64,000 bases of DNA from Scilla litardierei (Eukaryota; Streptophyta; Magnoliopsida; Asparagales; Asparagaceae). Under the pieces are notes generated by a model, which did not search any database, was not told the origin of the DNA, and saw nothing but the letters and a program-made list of their open reading frames with translations. Numbering within the stretch: the stretch's first letter is position 1; each line of letters starts with the position of its first letter. Shown in pieces: positions 47,792 to 59,189 of this stretch. Location: assembly GCA_030789695.1 (NCBI GenBank), contig CM061130.1, positions 10,221,860-10,285,859 on the forward strand, written 5' to 3'. Position numbers and translations under genes: made by a program.

Positions 47792-47862
47792 GTAAATTCG
47801 TTTACTCTCCGTTTCTATTTCCTTTTCCTAGGTTAGATAGTGATGTAACGTGAATCGTGCAG
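47792..47862 (+). other. Apparent intron 2 of C pol (71 bases)
   Basis: GTAAAT...GTGCAG with a long pyrimidine tract (47799-47830). Removal is phase 0 and joins the two halves of the integrase core with no missing residue, whereas reading through shifts the frame and ends at 47836. Confidence 0.75.
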
Positions 47863-48768
47863 GAGATCGTACGACTTCACGGAGTCCCTGTGAGTATCGT
47901 GTCGGATAAAGACACGAGATTCACGTCTCAGTTTTGGCAGAGTCTGCAGAAGAGCTTGGGTACGAGTCTGAGTTTCAGCACGGCGTACCACCCGCAGACG
48001 GATGGCCAGTCCGAGAGGACGATTCAGATTTTGGAGGACATGCTGAGAGCGTGCATGTTGGACTTCAAGGGATCTTGGGAGGATCATCTCCATCACGTTG
48101 AGTTTGCCTATAATAACAGCTACCAAGTGAGTATTGGAATGGCGCCTTTCGCCGTGCTATATGGAAAGAAATGTCGATCGCCACTGAGCTGGGATGACAT
48201 TGGAGATCGAGAGCTGTTAGGACCGGAGATGATCGTGGAGGCCGTGGATGTTGTGAGGAACATCCGGGAGAAACTGAGGATTGCGCAGGACCGTTTCAAG
48301 CATTGGGCCGATGCTAAACGGAGGCCTTTGGAGTTTCAGCCTGGCGATCATGTCTTTCTGAAGATTTCTCTGAACCGCGGAGTGATCCGATTTGGGAAGA
48401 GAGGCAAGCTGAGTCCGAGGTACATTGGGCCGTTCGATGTCCTGGAGAGAGTTGGAGCCGTAGCTTATCGCTTGGCGTTGCCACCGTCGCTGGAGGGAGT
48501 TCACGACGTATTTCACGTATCCCAGTTACGACGATACGTTAGTGATCCATCCCATGCTGTGGATTTCTCTGAGATTACGATTCGTCCGGATCTGTCTTAT
48601 GATCATCAGCCCGTTGAGATTCTGGATTGTCGACAGAAGCAGCTGAGGAATAAGACCGTCGACTTGGTTCGAGTTCAGTGGCGTCACGGTTCCCCTGGTG
48701 AGTCCACCTGGGAACGTGAGAATGAGATGAGAGAGCGCTTCCCGCACCTTTTCCCGAGCAGTGCTTAA
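47863..48768 (+). CDS. pol: Element C integrase core end and chromodomain-like tail
   Basis: Open frame without stops. It begins EIVRLHGVP and contains the second catalytic Asp (SDKDTRF) and the Glu (QTDGQSERT). The GPY/F-like region ([27 protein letters not shown]) follows. The C-terminus ([28 protein letters not shown]) resembles a plant chromovirus chromodomain, which in other elements directs integration to heterochromatin. It has no start of its own; the upstream part of the protein is interrupted. Confidence 0.88.
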   Translation, partial: EIVRLHGVPVSIVSDKDTRFTSQFWQSLQKSLGTSLSFSTAYHPQTDGQSERTIQILEDMLRACMLDFKGSWEDHLHHVEFAYNNSYQVSIGMAPFAVLYGKKCRSPLSWDDIGDRELLGPEMIVEAVDVVRNIREKLRIAQDRFKHWADAKRRPLEFQPGDHVFLKISLNRGVIRFGKRGKLSPRYIGPFDVLERVGAVAYRLALPPSLEGVHDVFHVSQLRRYVSDPSHAVDFSEITIRPDLSYDHQPVEILDCRQKQLRNKTVDLVRVQWRHGSPGESTWERENEMRERFPHLFPSSA

Positions 48769-48794
48769 TGTTGATTTCGAGGACAGAATCATTT

Positions 48795-48809
48795 CTAAGG
48801 TGGGGAGGA
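48795..48809 (+). other. Polypurine tract of C
   Basis: CTAAGGTGGGGAGGA directly before the 3' LTR. Confidence 0.9.
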
Positions 48810-51584
48810 TGTAACGACCACTTTTCGTTATAATTTGTTCGTGCACGTGCTTTTGACCGTGCACGTGTTTATTTTAGACTTTGTTAGTTTGTGAACACTT
48901 TGTTGTGATATGCCGTTGTGACGTCTCTGAGAGTATTAAATTATGTCACTAATTTGGAACGACATTTCTCGGGTCGTTCTCCCACGATTTGATCTTATTC
49001 GATGAGACGTTGTGATTCTCACTTTGACGGGAGACGTTTCTATTTTTAGTTTCGTCACTCGACATCGAAATTGAGATCCGTCTTGTTAGTTACCTTTCTT
49101 TCGTCGTCACGATCACCCCGATATTTATTTTATAATTTTTGGAGTTCATTTGACCTACTTTATATTTTTAGCAAGGTTTAAAATATTTTTAATAATTAGG
49201 TTTTAAATTATTTTCGGCCAAATAAAATTTATTTAAGTTTAAAACGTTTTAAATAATTTTTGAGCCAAATATTAGCCCTATCTTGGCCGCACCCAATCCC
49301 TATGTGATTAGGATAGGTAGATTCGTATTTTAAATTATTTTAAACTCCTAATCCCAATAGGATTAGCCCTAGACCAAGTCAATCCCTCTACACTATATAA
49401 ACAACCCCTAGGAAGACCCATTTTCGCAAGAAATTAACCATAGCCGCTTCCAAAACTCAAATTCACGTTGCGACGATTCGTCGCAACGTTGCGATAGTCG
49501 CCGCCCGCACCGACCGAGGAAAACAGCTCCGTTTCCTCGTACCGACCGAAGCCCCCGCCCGCACCAAGCTTCGTACCTCACCGCTGCAACCCCGCTCGCA
49601 TCGCCCCACTCCGACCGAGAGGATCTCTCGGTCAGACCGAGAGATCTCGCCCGCATCGCCCCGCTCCGCACCCCGCACCGTCGCCCGCTCTGTCGCCCGC
49701 ATCGCCCCATGTCTGACCGAGGTGCCCACCCGCTCACGCCCGCTCTCTGCAACGTTGCAATGTTGCAACGTTACAACGCCCCGCCTCAAGCGCCCGCCCG
49801 ACCCCATCTCCTGCACCGACCGAAGGAAACCCCCGCACCCGCTGCCGTGACCGACCCGCTGCGCTGTGCACGCCTGTTCGCCCGCACCGAGCGTGTCTGA
49901 CCGAGAGCCATTCATCGCAACCCCGCACCCGTCGCACCACTTGCCACCATGGGCCTCCCAAGTTCTCCAGAGGTATTGTAGGTCCCCCATTGGTCCCTAG
50001 GACTACTGTGGGCCCCACCTAGATGCTTTCTCTTCGAGGATTTGCCGTGTACGACGTTGCAATACGTCGTAGCCCGGCGTCGCATGTGCTAGCTTTGGAA
50101 TCTGGATTCGTTGCTCCGGTTGCTGCTCTGAACTTTCCAGCGAGGAATCTATATTGGAATCAGGACATGGAGCGCGTTCTTTTATTCCAACCCCTGGCGT
50201 CGCTACCCGACGCCAGTATAGCTTTTGCGTCGTGTTAAGGTAACGCTTTGCACCCCTAGGACCTCCAACCCATTGCATGTTAACCAAGACTAAAATCAAC
50301 GTTTTTAAAGTATTTTAAATGTTTTAGAATTCACTAATCAAGATTAATAAAACGGATGTAGTCCGGTGGACTTGTGCACGTAGGATATTCGTGACTTTGG
50401 ACTCGTTGGACAGTGTTTTCAGACATTGTACTTACAGGCAAGTGAAACTTTCAAATTCTTGCTTAGGGCCATGTTTTTAGGCCACTTCCTTGTTTTAGCG
50501 TAAAAGAGACTAGACAGTGAAATGATAGCTGTCTAGATGCAACTTTAAGATCTAGCTTGACAACGAAGCTAGACCTGACACCCTACCATGACATGCAGAC
50601 ATTGATATCTGTCACATTTATATTCCTTATCTGTATGCACTTTTAACTGCCATGCATTGCATCCTACATGTAATTCAAGTTAATTGTTGCATCCGTAGCA
50701 CACGCTACAATACTTGTACTTGTACTTCCTTATCTGGCTAGGTGCACCCCTATGCCATCATGATAAAACACTTCCTGGCTCGTGATCCAGAAGATGAGTG
50801 CCAGTCCATATACACGTGGAGGGGTAGGGATAAGCGATCACTTGAGCTTAGGAGTTGGCCCGCGTAGCCACTCTAGCCAAAAGGCGTAATCTCTGTGCAC
50901 GACGTGCTTACTTTACTTGTCTTGTACTAGTGAGTGTTTCTTGTAAAACTTGACATCCATGCCATGCTCGTACTTTACCTTACTTTACTTGTTGCACTCA
51001 TACTTTAACTGCCATGTCATTGCATCATGCTAGAACTGCTAGGTTGCTTTACTTTTACCTACTTTCAGTTTCCTTGCACAAGTCTCTTGTAGACTTGCTG
51101 ACATGTGCCCCTTGCTCTTTTGGGTGTCACATGTTAGACCCTGAGCCAGAGACCGTAGCTGAGGACGAGGTGTTTCCTGACGCTGAGCCAGAGCCTACTT
51201 TTGACGAGGAGTTGGTGGACACCGGAGACCAGTCTTAGAGACTGATTTTAGTTGCTTTTGCTTTAGGCTGCTGTTAGTTGTCGGTGCTTGCACCATTACT
51301 TTGCTTTCGTACTTTGTACTTTTGTTGGCCATGCTGGGGCCTCTTTTAGACTCTTTTCTTTTAGCCTGGTGGCTTATCTGCGATGTTGGAATTTATTATT
51401 ATGCATATTCTGAGATTTATCTTTTGTCTCATTTCCTTATTATTATCTTTTTTTCGTTTCGCGTTGCAAGGACCTGCAGTTTAAATGTTGATTGACGCTT
51501 ATAGGACTTGCAGCTTTGTAGCTTCAAGTCTGAGCGGACATTCTCACGCTTCGCCTCCACATTTTTGGGAAGCGGGGCGTGACA
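48810..51584 (+). repeat. 3' LTR of element C
   Basis: TGTAACGACC to GCGTGACA. Many substitutions and small indels against the 5' LTR, far more than between the LTRs of F, so C is older than F. Confidence 0.96.
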
Positions 51585-51589
51585 CCTTG

Positions 51590-52233
51590 CGTACCTCATG
51601 AGACATCAAGGTACTCATTAGTTGAACGACGGTATATTTATTTATATCGTTACCTTCCTCGATGGCGTACGTACGCTTTTCCCAACTCGAAGGAAGTCCG
51701 TCAATAATCTTCGCGACTTTCTCCTTTTGGGTATAGATCTTCCCAAGAGCTTCCAACTCGTTGGATATGTCCACGAAGCGAGCATAATACTCCTTCATAC
51801 TTTCACCCTGTTCCATGTGAAATAACTCGAATTCCTTGTTAGCAACAACGAGTTTAGAGTCCTTTACCCTACTCGTTCCTATGTGCAAGATGAGGAGTTG
51901 GTTCCAGATTTGATATGCACTCTTACATGTGCATATCTTGTTGAAGTCTTTGGGCTCCAACGCACATTGCAAGGCATTCATTGCCTTGGCATTGTTCACC
52001 TCCGCGGCGACCTCCGCGGTAGTCCACTTCGCGAAGTCTTGTTCGGCGGGCTCGACATACTCCGTCAACGTAGCTCTCCATAGTGAAGTGCTCCGGAGGA
52101 ACGTTTCCATCTGACATTTCCAGTACCCATAATTGGCACCGTTGAAAGAAGGAGGCCTAGTTGAGGAGTATCCTTCCATCACCGAAGAAGCACCTTCACA
52201 ATTCTTGAAGACACTGTAGTCGTTATTTGTCAT
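51590..52233 (-). pseudogene. gag: Element D gag (copy 1), N-terminal part
   Basis: Starts at 52233 (MTNNDYSVFKN), 13 bases after the primer site. Copia-type Gag: PPSFNGANYGYWKCQMETFL, ALEPKDFNKICTCKSAYQIW, ELFHMEQGESMKEYYARFVD and IIDGLPSSWEKRTYAIEE. It is open to the C insertion point, then continues at 41229. It keeps a Gln codon where copy 2 has a stop. Confidence 0.88.
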
Positions 52234-52245
52234 AGCTATGAACTT

Positions 52246-52258
52246 GGCTCTGATACCA
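52246..52258 (-). other. Primer binding site, D internal region 1
   Basis: Minus strand TGGTATCAGAGCC, the initiator-Met complement. The second internal region has it at 57429-57441. Confidence 0.92.
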
Positions 52259-52260
52259 AA

Positions 52261-53987
52261 CGTAATGCCCTGATAACTACTGCACAAGTACTAGAGGGGG
52301 GGTGAATAGTACTTTAAAATAATCAAGAGTATAATTCCTAATTATCGTGCAAACACAAACAACAATGCGAAATAACTACAAACAATAAGAATTAAACAAT
52401 GCAAACAAACGATATAACGGGTTCGGATCCACCCAAGTCTCCCCGACTTGTTCCCGGTGATCCTACGTCCCAAACACCCGGCTCCCCTCCGGCTACTTGA
52501 GTTAGAATCCTCTAACCCAAGTTTGCACTATGAAATTCTTGTAGAAAACCTCTACAAGACCAAATCATACACAAACGAAAACATGACTCCCATAACCCGG
52601 GATCACGATCCTCTCTCACAAACGAGAGATAAACTTAATAGCAAATTAAATGAAACGATAAAACACTTACCAACAAAATCCTATGCCTTGAGTAAACTTA
52701 CTGATTTTAGGGCAAGGAAGATTTTGAAGGAGAGAATGTCACCAAACCTTATCTCCACCAAGATGACCAGCAATCGAAGGCTATGATGGAGTTGGTGACT
52801 TTGATTCAAGCTCTTGGCTTGAGTGGCTCACAATGAAGAGAATCTCTCTTGAGGAAATTAGGGCTCAAGGAGTTTAGAGAGATTCTTGTGAGAAGAGAAA
52901 GCTTTAGAAATGGAGTTGAATGCTTCTCTTTGATTTCTCTAAGTCTCAATAATATCATCCTTGAATCCCTGGTTTGAAGCCCTCAAACATATATAGGGAA
53001 GAGACAAAACGGTCACAAATTTCGTGGCACTAAATGCCCCAACGGCTCTATTCTGAAGAAGCTTAATTGGTCTAAGAAGGATCACTGACCGATTAGTTTT
53101 GTAACTAATCGGTCGGTGATTCTTCTTGCACCGACTAAGAGATTCACAGCCAATAAAGATAGTTCAGGAGATATAGAACTAGTCGGTCTAAGAAGACTTG
53201 CCAACCGACTAGTTTGACAACTAGTCAGTCGGTGAGTGTTCTTTGACAGACTAAGAGTTGAAATACAATAAGCTGAACATAAGAGAACTAGTCGGTCTAA
53301 GAACAAATTCCAACCGACTAGTTTCACAACTAGTCGGTCGACTGTTGTTCTCTGACCGACTAACGATAAACAGTAGCTCAGGCTGTGAAAATGAAGGCTT
53401 AACTAGTCGGTCTAAGAAGAATTCCAAACCGACTAGTTTGACAACTAGTCGATCGGTGAACCTTCTTGGACCGACTAATTGGTCAACAGTGAATGAGCTA
53501 AATTGGACTAGGATATCTAGTCGGTTCAAGAAGGATTGCTGACCGACTAGATTGCCATCTAGTCGGTTGGTTCTTCTTCTTGAACCAACTAAGATGCATA
53601 AGAAGCAGAGGAAAGAAGCGATAAGCTTCGGGAAAGTTTCTAATGGCTTCTATGACAATCCTAGCTCTAAGATATGAGCGTTATGAAGATTATAATGTAA
53701 GTCCTACTCAAGGCTTAACATTCTACGAAAAGAAGCTAGAAGACTATAAAGTAAACTAGACGAACCGTCTTCAAAGCTTCAATCCGGATCTCTTGACTTC
53801 AATAATGCTCCTTGAGCTTCAACGAAGCTTCAGGCACACGATCACGTGCTTTGAGAAGTCTTGAGACGTGGCTTTTGATGTACGTAGTATTTTGGCGACG
53901 ATCTCCATAACTGCGCTCACAAAGAGTTAGTTCACGATATATGTTTGTTCATCATCAAAACCAAATCCAGGGAATCAATACTTAACA
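52261..53987 (-). repeat. Element D LTR beta (shared middle LTR)
   Basis: Plus-strand ends CGTAATGCCC and TTAACA; uninterrupted. It is the 5' LTR of internal region 1 and the 3' LTR of region 2. It has all five hairpin modules at 53061-53600 and the TATA box near 52986-52997. Confidence 0.93.
53061..53600. repeat. D hairpin modules 1-5 in LTR beta
   Basis: Five modules as in LTR gamma, with slightly more substitutions (for example CTAGTCAGTC). Confidence 0.9.
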
Positions 53988-55277
53988 TTCTCCCCCCTTT
54001 TGGTGATGACAAACCAACATAAATAATAATAGATAATAATGAGTCAAAAGAAATTTACTTACTCCCCCTGCATTGATGACACGTTAATTCCATACAAATA
54101 ATAATCGTACATATCAAGCAGACGAGGAAGATATAAAATATGAACCTAATTATTGAAATTTAGTATCTAAATCCATTTTTATATCTTCACTCCTTCTGAA
54201 TCTAACATATCAAATTAGATTCACGGTAAATTGCTTTAAATTATCATTTAGTAAATCGTTATTATTAATCTCTCCTCCTTTGGCATTAGCAAAAAGAGCG
54301 GGAGGAGATCAACGACAACAACAATGGCTAAAAATAAAAGCACGAGAGTCGAAGAATACGACCATGGTCCAAAGGACACCAATGAAAAATAACAAAGAGT
54401 ACGACCATAGTCGAAAATCGAAAAAAAAATCATCAAAACTCAAATCAATTTCACGTATTGAGTTATGGAACATACTCTCCAATGTCGACATTCATAACGA
54501 ATTGAGTGCATGGAAAACAAATCTATGTTTTCATACAAACAAATCTATTAGATCAATATAATCGTCGAGCGACGAAATCAACATCAGAGACAAATACAAT
54601 GTGCACAAGAGACGAATGGCAACATGATGTACACATCATACAACACCAAAGTCACAACATCGATCGAAAAGGATCACAAAGGGTAAGCATACCAAATCTA
54701 AGTGAAGTGTGCGATGTGAGGTGATAAGATGATTAAAACAACATGAATATCAGATATCTATATCACGTAAAATTGTTATGCCAAAATAGAGATAGTAACT
54801 TCATAAAATTTATGGCATACACAATTCTAGTACACTAGAATACTAATTGAAACAATGTTCAAAAGAACCATAGTACAAGCATGTATTCAACACACATGGA
54901 TACCAAATGTAAGAGTATACTTACAACATTAAGCTCCCCCTACTTTGGTGCATCACTTAAGCACCATCAACTCCATTTGAATGAAAAACTTTGCAAATCA
55001 AGGAGTTGGTAGGGTTGGTATCCCACGGTGGATTGAACCTAGAAAACATAATATGGAGCTAAATTTTGATTTGTTGCTCCTTCTCTTATTCTTGAGTACC
55101 TGAAGATAAAATATCATTCCATGGTACCCAAGGACATTGGGTCCTAAGAGATTAGACCTTTGGAAGCCAAGTCCAATTGGACTTAGACTTCCCAACAAAA
55201 TCATCATTGTGCACAACATTCATGAAATACGAATTAATATAAGCTTGTTTTTCATGCATGCTTGTGTCCTTCGGGCC
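53988..55277 (-). other. Element D internal region 2: polypurine tract and 3' untranslated region
   Basis: AAAGGGGGGAGAA (53988-54000, minus strand) is the polypurine tract. The rest is non-coding and closely matches 38447-39842. Confidence 0.8.
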
Positions 55278-57416
55278 CTAAATAGTGAATGTCTTGGGAG
55301 CCCTATTCCTATTGGGAGCATGCACACGTTGTTGATGTCTACGTGATGCATGTGGCCTACGAGGAGGTGGCCTAGGAAATGCATGTCGTGGATAAGCATA
55401 TGGCACATGATGAAATGGTGGCGGCGACATATGATATGGTGCATGATGGTAATTGTTCATATGATAGTGATGTGGATAAACATATGCATGTGGAGGAACA
55501 CGTGCATGAGTGTGTCTCACATGGCGTGCACGTGCTCGTGGACGTGGAGCATAAAAATCTTCATACGTGTGAACATATGGAGTAGGAGATGTGTTCCTGC
55601 GTGGCATGGTATTGGTGTACATAAATGCATGACCCTTCTTTGGAAGTCCACCCAAAGTGGGTTTCTTTCCAAACGGGGGTGTGTACCTAATGGAAGCACC
55701 ATTGGTAGAAGAACTACCCATGGGGTGTTTACTCCCACTAGTTGAGGCATCGGAAGTTGGCCTAACAAAGGTGGTGGACGATTTGGATGAGTCTCCATCT
55801 TATACCCCAAGCCAATGTGATGATTGGTCGGAAGTAAGTCATTTAGGATATTATCCAAATGGCCCTTACCTTTATTGAATTTATTAATTCGGCCTAATGT
55901 GCACTCATACTTCTCGGTGAGAGAATGCATAGAAGCATCCAAGGTGGACACTTGCGATGTGAGTACATAAACACGAGACTTGAGATTCTCGTTCTCAATA
56001 CTCAAAGTTGAGTTTTGAGTGGTCAAATCCGCTATTTCGTGTTCATCCCAATTCTCAATATGAACATGCTCAAGTTGAGATTTGAGATTTATAATCTCAT
56101 TTCTCAAACCTTCAACAACGGTGTCGTTGATGATGATGATATGCTTAGGTGAGGTTTGGAGACTAGTTAGCTCATCTTTAGTCTTAATATATCTATTTAC
56201 CAATTTAGAAAACTTAGACCAAAGTTTTCGTTAGCTAATCTAAGGTCATCCATCGTTCTCTCATCGCCTTCATCCTCGCTTTCATCGGAAGAGGTCTCTT
56301 GATCACGTTCCTCTCTTGCCATGACGCACATGTGTGCTTGCACCACTTGTTCATCATCTGACTCTCCACTTGAGGAGTCCTCTTCGGAGTCGGTGAATGA
56401 GCCGACAAGCCCTTTCTTGTACCTCTTCTTGTACTTTCTCGACTTGTCGTACTTGGGTGCCTTCCACTTCTCCTTGTGTTTGTTGAGAGGACAATCCGCC
56501 TTGACGTGTCCTGGCTTGTTGCATTTATAACACAAAGAAGCAGAGGCATTAGTCGAACAAAATTTTGATTTAGTCCTAACTTACCTTTTCGGAAGAATCG
56601 GTTCAACTTCTTTGCCAAATCGGCCAAAGCTTCTATGTCCAACTCGTCTTCCGATTCTTCATCATCGGTAGATGTAGATGGAGCGGCCTTAAACGCAATC
56701 GCCTTTTTCTTTGGCTCTTCTTGCTTCAAGTACGCCTTCATCTTGTCCTGCATCTTGATCTTGCTATCCTTGTGTACCTCATGAGACATCAAGGTACTCA
56801 TTAGTTGAACGACGATATATTTATTCATATCGTTACCTTCCTCGATGGCGTACGTACGCTTTTCCCAACTCGAAGGAAGTCCGTCAATAATCTTCGCGAC
56901 TTTCTCCTTTTGGGTATCGATCTTCCCAAGAGCTTCCAACTCGTTGGATATGTCCACGAAGCGAGCATAATACTCATTCATACTTTCACCCTGTTCCATG
57001 TGAAATAACTCGAATTCCTTGTTAGCAACAACAAGTTTAGAGTCCTTTACCCTACTCGTTCCTACGTGCAAGATGAGGAGTTGGTTCCAGATTTGATATG
57101 CACTCTTACATGTGCATATCTTGTTGAAGTCTTCGGGCTCCAACGCACATTACAAGGCATTCATTGCCTTGGCATTGTTCACCTCCGCGGCGACCTCCGC
57201 GGTAGTCCACTTCGCGAAGTCTTGTTCGGCGGGCTCGACATACTCCGTCAACGTAGCTCTCCATAGTGAAGTGCTCTGGAGGAACGTTTCCATCCGGCAT
57301 TTCCAGTACCCATAATTGGCACCGTTGAAAGAAGGAGGCATAGTTGAGGAGTGTCCTTCCATCACCGAAGAAGCACCTTCACGATTCTTGAAGACGCTGT
57401 AGTTGTTGTTTGTCAT
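55278..57416 (-). pseudogene. gag: Element D gag (copy 2)
   Basis: Starts at 57416 (MTNNNYSVFKN). A TAA at 57150 replaces the CAA of copy 1. The frame shifts near 56575 (the same place as in copy 1), again near 56225 and near 55795. Domains as in copy 1: Gag core, acidic linker, zinc knuckle CYKCNKPGHVKADC, coiled coil and His/Pro/Arg-rich tail ending NRAPKTFTI. Its tail reads through the place where copy 1 has a TGA. Confidence 0.85.
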
Positions 57417-57428
57417 AGCTATGAACTT

Positions 57429-57441
57429 GGCTCTGATACCA
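57429..57441 (-). other. Primer binding site, D internal region 2
   Basis: Minus strand TGGTATCAGAGCC next to LTR gamma. Confidence 0.92.
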
Positions 57442-57443
57442 AA

Positions 57444-59184
57444 CGTAATGCCCTGATAGTTACTGCACAAGTACTAGAGGGGGGTGAATAGTACTTTAAA
57501 ATAATCAAGAGTATAATTCCTAATTATCGTGCAAACACAAACAACAATGCGGAATAACTACAAACAACCAGAATTAAACAATGCAAACAAACGATATATC
57601 GGGTTCGGATCCACCCAAGTCTCCCCGACTTGTTCCCGGTGATCCTACGTCCCAAACACCCAGATCCCCGCCGGCTACTTGAGTTAGAATCCTCTAACCC
57701 AAGTTTGCACTATGAAATTCTTGTAGAAAACCTCTACAAGACCAAATCATACACAAACGAAAACGTGACTCCCACAACCCAGGATCACGATCCTCTCTCA
57801 CAACCGAGAGATAAACTTAATAGCAAAGTAAATGAAACGATAAAACACTTACCAACAAAATCCTATGCCTTGAGTAAACTTACTGATTTTAGGGCAAGGA
57901 AGATTTTGAAGGAGAGAATGTCACCAAACCTTATCTCCACCAAGATGACCAGCAATCGAAGGCTATGATGGAGTTGGTGACTTTGATTCAAGCTCTTGGC
58001 TTGAGTGGCTCACAATGAAGAGAATCTCTCTTGAGGAAATTAGGGCTCAAGGAGTTTGGAGAGATTCTTGTGAGAAGAGAAAGCTTTAGAAATGGAGTTG
58101 AATGCTTCTCTTTGATTTCTCTAAGTCTCAATAATATCATCCTTGAATCCCTGGTTTGAATCCCTGGTTTGAAGCCCTCAAACATATATAGGGAAGAGAT
58201 AAAACGGTCACAAATTTCGTGGCATTAAATGCCCCACTGGCTCTATTCTGAAGCAGCTTAATCGGTCTAAGAAGGATCACTGACCGATTAGTTTTGCAAC
58301 TAGTCGGTCGGTGATTCTTCTTGGACCGACTAAGAGGTTCACAGCTAATAAAGATAGTTCAGGAGATATAGAACTAGTCGGTCTAAGAAGACTTGCCAAC
58401 CGACTAGTTTGACAACTAGTCGGTCGGTGAGTGTTCTTTGACCGACTAAGAGTTGAAATACAATAAGCTGAACACAAGAGAACTAGTCGGTCTAAGAACA
58501 AATTCCAACCGACTAGTTTCACAACTAGTCGGTCGACTGTTGTTCTCTGACCGACTAACGATAAACAGTAGCTCAGGCTGTGAAAATGAAGGCTTAACTA
58601 GTCGGTCTAAGAAGGATTCCAAACCGACTAGTATGACAACTAGTCGATCGGTGAACCTTCTTGGACCGACTAATTGGTCAACAGTGAATGAGCTGAATTG
58701 GACTAGGATATCTAGTCGGTTCAAGAAGGATTACCGACCGACTAGATTTCCATCTAGTCGGTTGGTTCTTCTTCTTGACCCAACTAAGATGCATAAGAAG
58801 CAGAGGAAAGAAGCGATAAACTTCGGGAAAGTTTCTAATGGCTTCTATGACAATCCTAGCTCTAAGATATGAGCGTTATGAAGATTATAATGTAAGTCCT
58901 ACTCAAGGCTTAACATTCTACGAAAAGAAGCCAGAAGACTATAAAGTAAACTAGACGAACCGTCTTCAAAGCTTCAATCCGGATCTCTTGACTTCAATAA
59001 TGCTCCTTGAGCTTCAACGAAGCTTCAGGCACACGATCACGCGCTGTGAGAAGTCTTGAGACGTCGCTTTTAATGTACGTAGTATTTTGGCGGCGATCTC
59101 CATAACTGCGCTCACAAAGAGTTAGTTCACGCTATTTATGTTTGTTCATCATCAAAACCAAATCCGGGGAATCAATACTCAACA
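57444..59184 (-). repeat. Element D LTR gamma
   Basis: Plus-strand ends CGTAATGCCC and CTCAACA, 1741 bases, uninterrupted. It has five hairpin modules and a TATA box near 58180-58192. Its right flank ACTAT pairs with ACTGT left of LTR alpha. Confidence 0.93.
58260..58787. repeat. Five ~75-nt hairpin modules in D LTR gamma
   Basis: Modules start near 58260, 58374, 58483, 58598 and 58712 (spacing 109-115 bases). Each has a left arm CTAGTCGGTCTAAGAAG...ACCGACTAG, a 6-8-base centre, and a right arm that is its approximate reverse complement (CTAGTCGG...CTTCTT.GACCGACTAA). Each arm also has self-complementary ends, so the palindromes are nested. Confidence 0.92.
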
Positions 59185-59189
59185 ACTAT

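Larger units (their letters stand above)
41235..51584 (+). mobile_element. Element C: chromodomain Ty3/gypsy retrotransposon
   Basis: LTRs 41235-44033 (2799 bases) and 48810-51584 (2775 bases), target duplication CCTTG at 41230-41234 and 51585-51589. The uninterrupted target with one CCTTG is present in D's second internal region near 56768. It contains full-length gag, protease, reverse transcriptase, RNase H, integrase and a chromodomain-like end in the usual Ty3/gypsy order, with seven nonsense codons and two apparent introns. It is inserted in gag of element D. Confidence 0.96.
16509..59184 (-). mobile_element. Element D: gag-only copia-type element, LTR-int-LTR-int-LTR
   Basis: Three co-oriented LTRs of about 1.73 kb (alpha 16509-38446 interrupted by B; beta 52261-53987; gamma 57444-59184) alternate with two internal regions (38447-52260 interrupted by C; 53988-57443). 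Each internal region has an initiator-Met primer site next to its right-hand LTR, one gag gene and a polypurine tract next to its left-hand LTR. No protease, integrase or reverse transcriptase is present, so it is a TR-GAG type non-autonomous element. Outer flanks are ACTGT (16504-16508) and ACTAT (59185-59189), a target duplication with one mismatch. The middle LTR has none. Confidence 0.85.

Noticed and set aside
58260..58787. CRISPR-like array
   Set aside because: Plant sequence, imperfect self-complementary modules, no unique spacers between constant repeats and no cas genes.
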